DNA of 64,000 bases from Papiliotrema nemorosa. Taxonomy: Eukaryota > Basidiomycota > Tremellomycetes > Tremellales > Rhynchogastremaceae. Shown here piece after piece: positions 23,304 through 35,642 of the stretch. A program made the translations under genes and the position numbers. Under the pieces are notes generated by a model. It was not told where the DNA came from. It searched no databases and worked only from the letters and a program-made list of their open reading frames with translations. Location of the stretch: contig JASKOT010000027.1 in NCBI GenBank assembly GCA_032158125.1, positions 1 to 64,000 of the forward strand, given 5' to 3'. How positions within the stretch are numbered: the stretch's first letter is position 1; the number at the start of each line of letters is the position of its first letter.

Positions 23304-24708
23304 CTAATCGACAAATGCGTCGAAGATCATATTGGCGAGTATAATGTCATTCTTTGCGTCTAATGGCTTGGTCTTGTACTCTTTCCCATTCACCACGGCC
23401 TGGTAAAACTCTTCCATTTCGAGAACGTACGGGTCAAGGTAGGTCGGTCGAGTGATCTGTTCAGAGTAGTCGCCGTTGGGTAGTTGAGATTGAACAGTCA
23501 GTTTGATCGGCAGCCCTTTGACATAGGGCCTGGATGTTAGCCGCATCCCAAGCTATGGACGCGGATGGACATACGTATCGTACTGGATCTTGACTCTCGA
23601 GTCGTTGGTGTATACCTCGATATGCGCATCAAATAGCGCAACTTGATCTATGGCCATCTACTATCAGCGACCCTACATCCAGACCGAGTCGAGGACTCAC
23701 CTCAAAGTACGCCTTGAAACCCTTGTATTGGAACAAAGCAGAGTACCAGAAACTCTGGTCATTCCCATCATCGCTCCTAGTAGCCACCAGGCACTTTTCC
23801 GGCATCCCAATCACATCTCTCATCGCTGACAGATCGTGGCATCCGAGGGTAGTAAGCAGATTCATAGAGTGTGCGTTTCGACCGTCTCCCGAATGTTTCT
23901 CCTTGATGTTGTGCGCAAGATTGGCTGTTCGACGTTGAGACAGATCGTCTTTGGCTTCTTGAGGGATATCTTTGAAGTATCGCAGATGCATCCCCGATTG
24001 AGCGGTAAACAGGGAGTTCTATCTGTCAGACGAGGAGCTACGCTACACTCTGCTGGACTCACATCGCCAATGATATCTCTGACTCGGACATCTGCCATTA
24101 GCTCGTCCTCATTGAATTCGTTCACCAGAGCAAAGGAGCAAACTAGTGAGAGAACGAGGTGTGGGTGTGGACTCACACTTGATCGTCTTGCCCTTGATGG
24201 CCTCTTTCAACCTATCCAAAGCCGTCGCATACCTCCTCATATACCCCACAAAGACCACCACGCCATTCTTCACCCTGGCGTCTTCGATCGCATCGGCCTC
24301 TTCTAACGTCTGAGCCATCGGTTTCTCCGTCAAGACATGTTTCCCAGCGTTCGCAGCGGCTATGACTTGTTCGGCGTGGTACTCGTGTGTTGAAAGGATG
24401 AACACGACGTCGATGGGAATGTTTGACGATAGCATGTCATGACTACCATCAGTCTAGGGAGTTTCCATCTCGGCTTACATCGAGGTGAAGGTATCCGGAA
24501 CGTGGAAGCGTTCTGAACATAGCTTGAGCGAGTCTTGCGAGACATCACAAAGAGCCGTGACCTTGAATTGTTCGTGGTTTGTCGTGAGGTTGGGCAACTA
24601 GACATTAGCATTGGACACGAATAACACACGCTGGCCAGTTACGTGTACACATTGAGCAACTTCACCACATCCGACGACGGCAACGTTGAGGCGTTTGGTG
24701 GGAGACAT
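23304..24708 (-). CDS. Gfo/Idh/MocA family NAD(P)-dependent oxidoreductase
   Basis: Seven exons on the minus strand: 24708..24643, 24597..24479, 24442..24177, 24142..24063, 24018..23701, 23657..23575 and 23529..23304, giving 385 residues. The N-terminal Rossmann fold shows NVAVVGCGEVAQ; the EKPMAQTLEEADAI segment contains the EKP lysine that is conserved in inositol and glucose-fructose dehydrogenases. The C-terminal half is the substrate barrel, with DIIGDNSLF, LGCHDLSAMRDV (catalytic-site histidine) and NGDYSEQ. The reaction is oxidation of a polyol or sugar hydroxyl, possibly myo-inositol, in the cytosol. The gene is convergent with the TPX2-like gene, with 70 bp between stops, and lies in a same-strand run with the aldo-keto reductase. 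Confidence 0.85.
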
Positions 24709-25050
24709 GAGGAGAAGTAAAGGGAGGGGAAATGGACATGATCAGTCTAGCTTATATGGTCAACCGGGGAGGCCGAGGTCACCGATGCTACTCCTCGAGG
24801 ATCTGTAAAGAGTTTGCCTCAGGGGAAGTGCACGCTTCGTGAGAGTCAAAGGGGCAAGGGACCGATCGCATGGTGATCAAACATCCACACAAGGAGTGTT
24901 CAAACAGAGCTACAAACGGAGAGAGTCACTACAAACGCCCCCTGACCCCATCCTTTCTTTTCGTCGGCCATCATCTCACAGATCCTCTGGGAGGTTGGGA
25001 GCCGGAAAGCCCATCGTCATGTGCTCCTGATTGTCAGCGGAGATGCTTCC

Positions 25051-26059
25051 TTAAGTCAAGGGAAGATCAACCTCGTAGTACCTATAGTGCACCTTCTTGC
25101 CAACCTCGTTGATCTCCTCAATCTCCTCTTTGCCCAAATCCGGTAAATCTTCCACTTCTCTCAGCGAAGGTACGCGCTGAGGATTGGATGAGGAGGAGAC
25201 AATGGCAACACCCGTGCTGGCCAACCAAAGAAGTAGGATCGTATGGGAGGAGACATCTTTCCCGGTATCTTGACTGATCCGGCTTGCGATTCGTTCCAAG
25301 ACGGGTTTGAGCGGTCCGCCCGTTTTGTGACGCAGAAGAGGGGTGAGAGGGCCATAAGATTGAGTGAGGATGTTGTTTTGGCGGTGAACCTCGAGGACGG
25401 GCTCAGAGTGAGTCAAGACGTATGGGTGGAATTCCATCTCTGAGCGACCAGTTAGCATAGACCATGATGATTGAGGGGACACTCACGATTGACGACGGGT
25501 TTGATCTTGGCCACATCTAATACAGCCTTCAAATCTTGTGGTCGGAAATTGGAGACTCCTAAAGATGTACCCTTGAGCGTGCCATCGTTCACCAGACCTT
25601 CCAAGATTGTCCATGCCTCTCCGATCTTCCCTTCCTCGATCACTTGGGGGTTGTGAATGACAAACAAATCAGGCGCTCGACCGAGCTTCTTGACTGTGTC
25701 TTCCACTGCCTTCCTGATCGCTTCCGGAGTGGTCTCTTTCACTATGGTCAGGGTGAAACTCCAAGACGGACCTACAGGCATTCTCCGATACTACCGTCAG
25801 CGGGGGATCGTAGTGTAGACTCACATTTGGAAGTTATAAACACATTTTCAGACTTTTGTCCGGCCTTTTCAATAGCGATCCGAGTTGAGTCCTCTGTATT
25901 GTACAATTGTGCAGTGTCCAAATGAGTGAAACCACCGTTCAACGCTGCGGTACCCATCTCGATGGCCTTGACTTCATCGTTGTAGTTCCCTGCGGATCCC
26001 AGCCCGAACGCCAGGAGAGGCATAACCTTGCCATCGGATAGAGTGACTGTTCTGACCAT
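25051..26059 (-). CDS. Aldo-keto reductase
   Basis: Three exons, 26059..25825, 25771..25487 and 25439..25051, give 302 residues, normal for the family. The catalytic tetrad is complete: D48 and Y53 in HLDTAQLY, K78 in FITSK and H118 in LFVIHNPQ. VVNQMEFHPY is the usual strand after the barrel's mid-section. The enzyme reduces aldehydes or ketones, including sugars, with NADPH in the cytosol. The middle exon boundary was chosen because FITSK-CPSW-IVKETTPEA restores the family sequence; the earlier acceptor shifts the frame. An oxidoreductase gene lies immediately downstream on the same strand, but no shared promoter is evident. Confidence 0.9.
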
Positions 26060-26215
26060 CTTCACTTGTCTGCTGGGGTAAAAGTGCAATGGAACAAGTG
26101 GACATTTGCATCGAATGGATGTGTATGCCCGTCATCATCACCTTGATCGGCCGGAGCCGATGAACCCTCCGTCGGCCCTCGGAAGGTTTCCACCCCTCAA
26201 ATCTGTATGCATGCA

Positions 26216-27472
26216 CTACAACATGGCCCAGAGTAGTAGTCCGCCGAGGAACCCACCGTTCCATACGGCACTCTTGCTCGCTGAGCCACTGGACGAGGCG
26301 GTCGCAGGGGCTGAAGCAGCGGTCGAACTTTGGACCGTTGCTCCTCCACCTCCACCTGATGTGGTGGAGGGGGGTGTCGATGAAGGGCTCTGCGATGCAC
26401 TCGAGCCGGACGAAGCGACTGCGTCTCCGAACACGACGAGCACGATTGGCTGCTCGGGTTCGTTGATGTCCACGTCGTTTCCGGACAATTCTGCCTATCA
26501 GCGAGATCGTCGGTGAGCGGTCCGCCATGGAGACCTACGAGCAGAAGACGAAAAGGTCAGGTCATACTCCCCAATTTGTGGTTGTTGGTTTCGTTCCGCA
26601 AAGACACCAATACCTTATCGTTAGATCATCCCCATGACAGATGTGCGCTGGACTCACTATACTCTCCCGCAGTGGCCTCAGAAGGTATTCTGATGTTTCC
26701 TTCCCAGACAGCACGTTCACTAGTCGTCTGGATCGAACTCGATCCGCTCAGTCCCGTCCAATACCTCACTAATCCCAACAGTACCTCCCTGGGGTTCTCG
26801 TCATCTGTCCGATAAGTGAAATTGAACGACGAGCCAGCGGCAATGGAAGTAGAATTCGTAGGGGAATAGAGAATCTCATCATCATCGTTATTGGCGTTTT
26901 GTCGCGGTGACAATGCTCGATTCCTGGGTGTGTGGATGTTATCGCGCTTGGTATTGGGAGAAGTCACATAGATGACCGTGACTGCATCGTTTGGTTCTGC
27001 TCTTCAGCATGATACACACATGCTGGAATACGTGGCAGTTGAGAACACTCACGACCTTCAGTCTTCAGTCGAAGGTCATAGCTGTCCACACCAGTGTCGT
27101 TGTCATTATCGTCTTGTTCGTTCACCCCCAAGTCTGGCTCATAAGGTTCGAGTATACCCCAGGGCGTGCTCACAGTATTGCCCCTCAGGAGTATCCGACG
27201 GGATTTGTATGTTCTCACTGACAAGTCGGTTCGTAGCTGAAAAAGTACCGAGCTGTCCATCAGCAATCGGCTCAATCCATGATGCAACATACCGGGATCA
27301 GGCCAACTAGAGCGATATCGAAATTGGTGATATCCTCTTCATCAGAGTACCATTTGAGCTCCACTTCTTGTCCTGGTTGCACGGCCGTACCGTTCGTAGG
27401 GGTAGTGATGGCTCGATCAGCAGAGACGACGCCTGCGAGTAGAGCGACCAGAGTGATGGTGGATGCTAACAT
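26216..27472 (-). CDS. GPI-anchored cell-wall protein with two Kre9/Knh1-type domains
   Basis: Six exons: 27472..27293, 27252..27174, 27133..27053, 26996..26658, 26613..26539 and 26490..26216, giving 342 residues. A signal peptide (LASTITLVALLAGVVSA) is followed by two homologous domains. Domain 1 starts TTPTNGTAVQPGQEV and continues NIQIPSDTPEGQY, YDLRLK and NDAVTVIYV; domain 2 starts SPTNSTSIAAGSSF and continues NIRIPSEATAGEY, YDLTFS and PIVLVVF. Introns fall at matching positions in both. A serine/alanine/threonine stalk and a hydrophobic tail (GGFLGGLLLWAML) form a GPI signal. Related proteins (Kre9/Knh1, Ser-Thr-rich GPI proteins) act in beta-1,6-glucan assembly or coat the wall. The exact role here is unknown. 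Confidence 0.8.
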
Positions 27473-27966
27473 GGCTGAAGCGGGGACAAAGGAGGACAGG
27501 ATGTATGACCCGCACTTGATACTTATACATCTCATTCCATGCATGGCATCCTATTCGAGCTCTGCGTCGCAAGACGAGGTCTCTGTTTTGGAGCTAAGTC
27601 TTCAAAGCCAAGTCTTGGCTGAATGGGGGGCTACGAGCTCGGCGGCTCTTCTGACGTCAGATACGAGCTCGCGGACCTCGATTCCCTCGTCTCGGTCGAT
27701 TTGGACCCGCTAGGCTTCTTTCTTGTATCCTGTAAGAGTTCAAGTGCGGACAGTCGAGGTCCGTCTCATACATGTGGAGCTCTTCAGCTAGGACAGATGT
27801 TGACAGACTAAGCGGAGTTGACATTATCGCGTAGAATCCGTCAACAATCTAGGCTTCGGTCGACTCCGCACAGATAAGGGATTGGACGCGGTGATGGACT
27901 GATATTGAATACAATGACACTCGAAAGACCTAAAATGCTAAACTTGTGTTCTCAAACCAACCTTGC
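27473..27966. other. Intergenic
   Basis: About 490 bp, promoter side of the GPI protein and 3' side of catalase. No coding support. Confidence 0.35.
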
Positions 27967-30134
27967 TCAAGCCGAAGGATCAGGGACGGGCATTCCGAAG
28001 AAACCTCGTCCGTGAGGACTTTTAAATTTGAGGTTCTTCCCTTTCAAATGGGCAGTCTTGGAGTCTTCCTGGACCTCTTCCATCGTGACTCCCTTTCGGT
28101 CATCCACGGGTAAAAGATCGTAGATGCTCTGAGCGTAAGCTGAGGAGATGGCGTATTGTTGCGCAAGGTATCCCCGAATCACCACGCCGTCCGCGGTCTA
28201 CAGTATCATCAGCCCAAATTCACGCATGCGGAACGGAAGGGAGGGGTACCCACACGGAGGAGGAGAGCAGTATTCTTGTGCAGGTTTTCTCTCTGCTTAG
28301 GAGTCATAACTCGCGTGTAGAGTTCTCTGACTTGATCATACTCGCTCGTCTCGCCTTCGTGTTGCCAGTGCGACTGTCTCGAAACGATATTGGAAGCTGC
28401 TTGCCAGGGCGCTTCAGCCACCGACTCTCCCGCGAAGGTGGGGGCGGAAGAAGCGGGGTTCATGGATTGGTAGCTGTTCGGAAACTATTCATAAGGCGGG
28501 GACTCGGTGTAGATGAGAGGGTCAACTCACATAGGTCGGCTTTTGAGCTGCGTCTCCGTCGACCCTCATGGATCCCCAAAAGTTGTCGGGCGAGTGGAAC
28601 TTTGACAAGACTGCATGTCAGTTGATCGTGAGGCAATGAAAGAAGTATCTTACAAGGACAGTTGACAGGGATTTGGTGAATGTTGGCACTTTGCAATCTG
28701 TGCAATTGGGCATCTCGGTAGAAGAATGCTCTCCATTGCAGGAGCGTATCCGGGGAGAGCTCGATTCCCGGGACAAGGGACCCAGGGGAGAATGCGGCTT
28801 GTTCGACGTCCCGATGATAATCCTCGGGATTTCGATTGAGCTCGACCACTCCTACTTCTTGCATGGGGAACTGTCCTCGTGGCCAGACTTTGGTGACGTC
28901 AAACGGGTCGAATGACACTTGACCAGCTTCTTCTGGCGTCATGACCTGGAATCAGTCACACTGACCCGCAGAATGGGGCGTGAGAGGTGGTGACTGACCT
29001 GGACGAGCCATGTCCACTTGTACGAACCCCCCTTTTCAATCGTATCGAACATTTGTCTCTTGGCGAAATCAGGATCCATACCCGAAGTCATGATCGCCGT
29101 CTCGTGGTCAAACTGTCGTTTCTCATGATGGGGTTGATAATGGTATTTCACAAAGACGGATTTACCCTCCTTGTTGACCCATCGGAAAGTGTGGCATCCA
29201 TAGGCGGAGAAGTGGTTACCCTCCGGCGTGGCGTAGTCTGACAAGAGCATCATTCCTGCGTGCTGGGATTCCGGCACACAAGCGAGGAAGTCGAACCATG
29301 CGTCTGGAATGAGCGATGAGCTGGGGAAGACATGTGGTTCGGCTCACTGTAATCAAGCAGGAAGCTTTTGGGGTTTCGTTGTTGACTTCGAATATTGTCG
29401 GGACCTTGGAACGGGTCACTGGGCATGAGCTTAAAATCGAAACACTTGGTTTACACCAGTACTGACCGAACAAAAAATACCGGCCAGTTGAGACCGACCA
29501 TATCGTAGTTGCCCTCCTGTCTCATCAGCGCAAGCCAGGTAGCAGGAAAGAATCGAGCAACCCACATCGGTGTAAAACTTGAGAGCGAATCCTCGAGGGT
29601 TTCGTCCACTGTCCGGGAACTCTCTTCCGTACGTCACGGTACTCATTCTTCCGAAGAGAGGGGTCGAGTTGCCAACTCCGTTCAAAAAGCTCGCCTTGGT
29701 CAAGTGTGAGACGTCTTGAGTGACGGTAAACTTTCCTACTCATCAATACCTCCCCATCCATTCTTTCTTTCCCGAACACTAGAGCAGGGGGGAAGGGATC
29801 ACTGACCAAAAGCACCCCATCCACACGGATGCACGATCCTCTCTTGGATCTTTGATCGATCGAATGCCTGTTGTTTCTCCAACAACAACGCATCGCCCTG
29901 GTATGGGATCCCTCCGACGTTCAACGGATGTCCGGAATCAGGCATCAACTGTCCGAAGTTGGATGTATAGTACGGCGCATTGTCCTGCGCCTCAGTCTTG
30001 GAGACGAGTCCGGCGATCCGGGAGGCAGTAGCGGCTGGACCTTCGTTTAATCCTGAGAAGAATTGGGATCGCTGGATCGGTCGGGGGTCGACCCCGGGGA
30101 CTCTTTCGAGGGCTCCTTGGAGGATGTTGGCCAT
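27967..30134 (-). CDS. Monofunctional heme catalase
   Basis: Nine exons: 30134..29807, 29735..29566, 29516..29467, 29418..29348, 29303..28999, 28945..28654, 28610..28531, 28484..28254 and 28197..27967, giving 585 residues. The N-terminal stretch NAPYYTSNFGQLMPDSGHPL, the distal histidine in RIVHPCGWGAFG, FYTDEGNYDMVG, RDPFQGPDNIRSQQRNPKSF and the proximal heme-tyrosine region FFYRDAQLHR identify the family. It disproportionates hydrogen peroxide. No peroxisomal C-terminal signal (tail PDPSA) and no signal peptide are seen, so cytosolic location is likely. The first intron (71 nt) is the longest in the gene and its donor is GTCAGT. Regulation by the neighbouring hybrid histidine kinase is possible but not shown by sequence. 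Confidence 0.92.
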
Positions 30135-30407
30135 GTTGCGTGGATTGGTTTGGGTGTGAGTTCAGATAAGGGGACTGAATCTACAGTGAGAGGATGAGAG
30201 TGCTACCGGTCTATATGCTATGCTGGGGACGAATGAGAGGCCAGATGACTGTCATACCCCTCTACATCACATAAGTTACCCGACCCGTTCGTTGCTCGTC
30301 GTCATTGGCGTTACTGCGACTGGTCACTGCGACTGGTCACTCGATCAACTTATGTCAGCTCAGCAAGGACCTCGTCAGCGCAGCTATAGAGCACTATAAT
30401 CCTCATC

Positions 30408-30593
30408 ATGATGAACCTCAGACGATTTAAAGGGACGTTTGGCCGCGACGACGACAACAAGGCTGACATGAAATCATCACCAGAGGAGACCGACCATCTC
30501 CTCGGTCATGTTGAGGGTGAGTCACCCGTCGTGCCATGTATGGTGTACTCGTACTCTACAACAGATAGGCACATTATACAGTATACAAAGTAA
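30408..30593 (+). CDS. Possible very small protein (45 or 61 residues)
   Basis: ATG at 30408 opens a frame to a stop at 30593. A good donor (G|GTGAGT, 30516) and an acceptor (ACAACAG at about 30563) would remove an in-frame intron and leave 45 residues; unspliced it encodes 61. The protein is acidic, beginning MMNLRRFKGTFGRDDDNK. TATAATC lies about 15 bp upstream, too near to be sure. It is convergent with the kinase, 15 bp from its stop. No family recognised; may be chance. Confidence 0.25.
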   Translation: MMNLRRFKGTFGRDDDNKADMKSSPEETDHLLGHVEGESPVVPCMVYSYSTTDRHIIQYTK

Positions 30594-30608
30594 CCCAAGA
30601 GATATGTC

Positions 30609-33600
30609 CTACTCGCACCTCTTGACCTCTGCTGGATTTCTAGATCGAATAGCTTCTTCTATCCTCGAGATCAACACTGGCAATTTGTACGGCTTGATGA
30701 CGACTATTGGTTCAGCACTGCTATGTTACCTGACCACGACTCAAAGTGCCACACTCACCATCGTTCATCCCCGCCTGACAAGCCTGATCAATCTGTTCTT
30801 GCCTCGCATTCCCCGTCAAAGCAATGACGAGCTGTCTCTCTGATTCTGAACCGTTTTGACGTTCGTTCTCCCGGATATGCTTGACGGCCGTTATACCGTC
30901 CATCACGGGCATTTCGAGGTCCATCAGTACCACATCGTACTGTGGAATCTCGTCTTGTGATTTCTCATTGATGAGGTGTAAAGCTTCCTGTCCGTTGTTG
31001 GCGACTATCATCAGTCCCTACTTTGCGGAAGTTGAGGCTCACCATCACACTGCCACCCCGCTTTGAGCAATTGTCGTCGAAGTACCGTCTGGTTGATGAC
31101 GTTGTCTTCTACAACCAACGCATGGAACGTCCGTTCGCTCTTCCCATCATCAGTAGGTACTGTAGCCGCACCGATATGGGCGTACACCCCATCAGGCGCA
31201 TCCACAGCCGGAGGTAGAGTACCTGCCCTTTCGTCGAGTTTCGAGTCTGGTGCAGAGGCACGAGTTTGGATGAAGAACCGGAAGGCTGATGGTTTAGCGA
31301 AGGAAAAGTCGATAGACTCACTGCTTCCTTCTCCCAAGGTACTTTGCACCTCGATCCGTCCTCCAAGCAGCTCTGTAATTTCTGCCACGTCAGCTTCACC
31401 ATTGCACAAACAGGACAGCTCACTTCGACAGATGAAAAGACCCAGTCCCGAACCTCCATATTGAGAATGAATCATATTGCTTCCCTCTGCCCGTTAGCCA
31501 ATTCCACGCCAAGAATAGTTTAGCCTCACGTGAGAAACGCTGGAACAGATTCGCCCTCTCTGCAGGCGCCAAGCCCGGTCCTGTATCTTGGACACTGACA
31601 AATAGCCAAACGGGAGTATCCTCAGGCAAAGGCACGACCACAGGCGTGACGACTCCACTGGGATACTCGCACGTGTCATCTAGCGGAGGGACCATTGATA
31701 TCTCGTATTTCAAGGTGATACGTCGTCGAGGACTGTTGGCGGTGAATCGCATAGCGTTGGAAACGAGGTTGGTGACTACTTGACCTAGTCGAACGTGATC
31801 CGTCTTTATGATCGATACCCCAGTCCGGGAGATTGAGCTACCGACGACTAGCTCCAGCTCGATCCTCTTGGTCTTGGCTTCGGATTTGAACGCCGAGATG
31901 ATCTGCCAATCAGCAACATTCCATTAAATGGTCTCCACAGGCCCACCTTGTTCCCCTCTCGCTGTATAGACGTATCCGTATCGAAGAGATCCAGCATGTC
32001 GAGCTGTACCCGTGCCAGGGACAATACATCATTGGCGATTCTCTCTTGTACCAGACCACACTGATAGATACCTGTCCATCAGCACCAACCCTTACGCGAC
32101 GTGATCACTCACTCTCCAAAGCCTCGATGTCCTGATGCAACTCGTCCAAGAGCGGTCTGTCCGCGACGAAACCCCTATCGCCCGCTCTGACCAACTTTTC
32201 AGCCAAGACCATCAGATTCTCCTTGGCCAACGAGGAACATTGCAAGATGGCCGAAACGGGCGTCCTAATTTCGTGAGAGGTCATATCGATCCACAACTCC
32301 TGTTGACGTTTAGCCTCTTCAGCCTCAAACCTCCTCCTCTCAGCTTCCATCAATTTCTCCTCTTGATACGTCACATCCTGTAGACAGCCCAAAATCCCAT
32401 GTGTCTGATCTACATTCTCCAATCGGACAAACATCCCAGAGATGGTCTTCCCATTGGCCCATTTCCAAGTGATTTGCGTCCGCGATTCGGAAGATTCGAC
32501 GAATTCACTCCATACCCTTTGAAGCATCTCGCGATTCGGTTCGTCCAAGTACAAAGGCCAATTTTGAGAGTCTTCTTCATCTGACATGCCGCAACACTCG
32601 CGCCATGCCTTGTTGGCATAGATCAATCGGCCAGTCGGATCAGCTCGAATGATACCCGACGGACATAGATCCGACAAGACGGCGATTTCACGTTCCCGTT
32701 GGGCGAATTGAGCTTCCAAGAACGCTCTCCTTTTGCCTAATTGCATGTGCAGGTGTACCCTCGCCAGCAGTTCTTTAGGTTTGAACGGCTTTAACATGAA
32801 ATCTTCTGCAGAGTGGTTGATCAATGCCGATAATCGAATTTCCTCGTCGATAGCCGCCGAGAGCATGACCATGGGTGTGCTCTTGATATCGGGTTCATTT
32901 CGCACAGCATCGAGCAGTTCGTGTCCGTTCATCTTGGGCATCATCATGTCGCACAAGATTAAATGAGGTCGATGCGTCTTGGCTAGTCGGAAACCCTCCT
33001 CACCGTCCTTCGCCTCAATGACGGTACAGTATGGCGAGAATATTCGTCGGATATAATTTCGAATATCCGCACTATCATCCACTAGGAGCAAGATGTCTCC
33101 TGGCTCGAAGAGGAACACGTCGGATCGTGCTGTCTCTTCTGTACCGTCTGTGCCGAGACTCACTTCGGATTCACTTCGCGCTTCGAAATGCATCGCCTCT
33201 TCGACCATTTGTTTCCCGTAAATCCCAATAGACCTATTCTCCATCGGACCCTCATCCAGTTCCCGGGCGATGATGGGTATCCGAATGGTGAATGTCGATC
33301 CGTGCGGTATAGAGCCATCGGTCGGATCAATCGCTTGACTCTGAATCAGGAGCTCTCCCTGGTGCAACTTGACAATCTCGTTTGATAGTGCCAATCCGAT
33401 CCCTGTACCTTCCACTCCGGATTTGATGGCCGTGGTTGCTCGGTTATATCGATCCGTCACTTGACCCAATTCTTCCGCGGGTATTCCACACCCGGTATCT
33501 TTCACCGCAATCTCCACGTGCGAGGTGAATCGTACCGTCACGTCGATAGAACCCTTTTGGGTATACTTGATGGCGTTGCTCAAAAGGTTGGTCACTGCAG

Positions 33601-35642
33601 TCTCGAGCAGTGTTGGATCCACAGCTACTTGTCCCTTATGACGTTGAATGTCCACCCTAAACTGAATCCGCTTCCTCTCCGCAGCTGGGCGGAACAAATT
33701 CGCAAGATCCAGAACAAAAGTTGAAACGTCCAACGGCATGAATTTACCCTTGAGCTTTCCCGCTTCTATCCTTGAAAAATCGAGCAAACCACCGACGAGA
33801 CGTTGAATTCTCGTCACGTTTCTCTGAGCCAGAGTCAACGCTTGTCGCTGTGCGGGTTTGAGCTGTGACCGCAGTACATCGTCCAACGGTCCAGCGACCA
33901 AGGTCAAGGGAGAACGTATATCGTGCGCTGCACCTGAGAACCAGGCCGTTTGAGCTCGAGCCATCCGTTCTTTCTCTGCGATCCGCTGTTGTTCCGCCTC
34001 GTTGGCTATGACTGACGCGAGGGAGGAGGTGAGATGAGCTCGAAGGACATGTAACCACTCTTCGTATGGTTCATCGAGGGGACATTGGGAGTTCAACCCG
34101 AGAACCATCACTGCTCGAGGAGTTTGGAAAGACATGTCGCTGCAGAAGGGAATGACGATAGCCGAGTCGGGCAGTTGGTCCCATTGTCGTAGTTCGTATC
34201 CCTCGATGAGACCGGTACAATCATTCATGACCACCATTGACCTTTCCGTGATGGCTTGTCCAATGGGCCAGAATGTCTTTTCATCACTGTGCTTGAGCCG
34301 ACTCGTGGCGTGAGAAAGGGCCGAGATGGCGGATAAGGTGGGAGAGGATAGTCCAGGCGTGGCTCTAAGCGGACGAGGAGGAGTGTAAGAAATGATGATT
34401 TCGTCCTTGGCTGAAGGATGATCGTCCGGTACTCCAATCGTCATCTCCCTTTTCAACTTCAACTTTCCATCCGGGAGTTCGTGAACACTGTAACACAGTG
34501 CCAAAGGGACATCTTTGGGATTATGCGTCAACGTTTCGCCTATCCCATCGTAGTATTCTTTTTGGGTTCTAGCCAACAGCGTATGTTCCGCCATATCTCG
34601 TGTTGTTTCCTGTCGTCTTCGCGCGAGAACCGATGCCGTGGTTTCTACGGTAGGGTTGTAGAGGCCGAGGGGTTTGCCATCGGTATCGAATATAGGGATG
34701 AACGACCATGTATGGTACTTTTCCACCCAATATCCTCTAGGTCCTCTGCGGTAGAGCAACAGATCGTCTATCCGATGACACGATTCTCCGAGGGTCAGAC
34801 ATCGATCAATGAGGTCGGATACACCCTCCCAAACGGGTCCCCAGGCTTCTTTGACTTTGGCAGATTGGCCGTAAAGCATAGGGTGATGGACGATATGGGA
34901 GTAATTCTGATTACTGCTCGTCAGTGACAGATACCACAAGCAGGGGGAGGGGAGTTTACTAGAGCATGAGAAACTCTGGCCCAAGCCAAAGCGCGTCTTG
35001 AGTGGGAGACGCCATGATGACGGAAATCATCGTCTCCACCGCTGCTGGCCATTTGTCCCTTGGACCCAAACTCGTCTTGGACCAATCTATCTCTTTTAGC
35101 AATTGCTTGCAATCCAGCGATCTGAGGGGTGGGATGGGTCGCAACTGCTCTTGTGATTTTCGATTCCGAGATCGTGGAGATGGAGTGGGAGAGTTGTGTG
35201 AGGGCGGGATGGGTGAAGGGGGTCCCGTCGCGGTGATGACCCAATATATCGTGGACGAGGTAGATTGCCGAGGTGTGATGGGTGTCTTGATGCACGTCAA
35301 GGTCGTACGGATATGTGAAAGGGTCAATTTGAAAGGTGTCGCGGTGGAGATGGTGATCCATTCGATGAATTGACCCATCAACGCGGATGACATGCAGCTG
35401 TCCAACGCCTTGCCATGGGACATTCCCGTCCACGAAGGGTTCTCCCATTCCGACCTGAAGGTAGCGTTGGGGGATGTCTCGACAGCATCATGGGCAGAGA
35501 CGATGCAGGCTGGAAATGGGTAGTTCTGTATAGGTTGTCAGCAAATATCCAAGCCTGACACTGTGGACCCGAGCCTTACAGAGAGGTATGAGATGGGTGC
35601 ATCTATCCCGTCCATCCCATCCATAGCAAATGTAGACACCAT
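30609..35642 (-). CDS. TCO2: Double hybrid histidine kinase (two HK and two receiver modules), Tco2-like
   Basis: Ten exons: 35642..35580, 35525..34960, 34913..32113, 32071..31947, 31902..31530, 31486..31424, 31381..31322, 31285..31043, 31004..30759 and 30703..30609, giving 1544 residues. Order: an N-terminal PAS/GAF-like sensor (IDWSKTSLGPRDKWP), first HisKA (HDIRSPL, about residue 540) with ATPase boxes NLLSNAIKY, DTGCGIP and GTGIGLAL; receiver 1 with phospho-acceptor in CDMMMP (about 865); a PAS domain; second HisKA (SHEIRTP, about 1090) with NLVSNAMRF, DTGPGL and GGSGLGL; receiver 2 with MDLEMPVMDG (about 1458) and KPYK. No membrane helix is present. Such kinases pass phosphate through a phosphotransfer protein to Ssk1/Skn7 and Hog1. 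Two complete kinase-receiver pairs in one chain match what is published for Cryptococcus Tco2; the name rests on architecture. Confidence 0.88.

Noticed and set aside
29524..29893. Alternative frames in the catalase that suggested a disrupted gene.
   Set aside because: Choosing the donor GTGGGT after the TD of FYTD and the acceptor before EGNYDMVG gives a continuous catalase; no break is needed.
34921..35448. A second minus-strand frame overlapping the kinase N-terminus (MGEPFVDGN...).
   Set aside because: The kinase frame with PAS/GAF features spliced from 35642 explains the region; this frame is its shadow.
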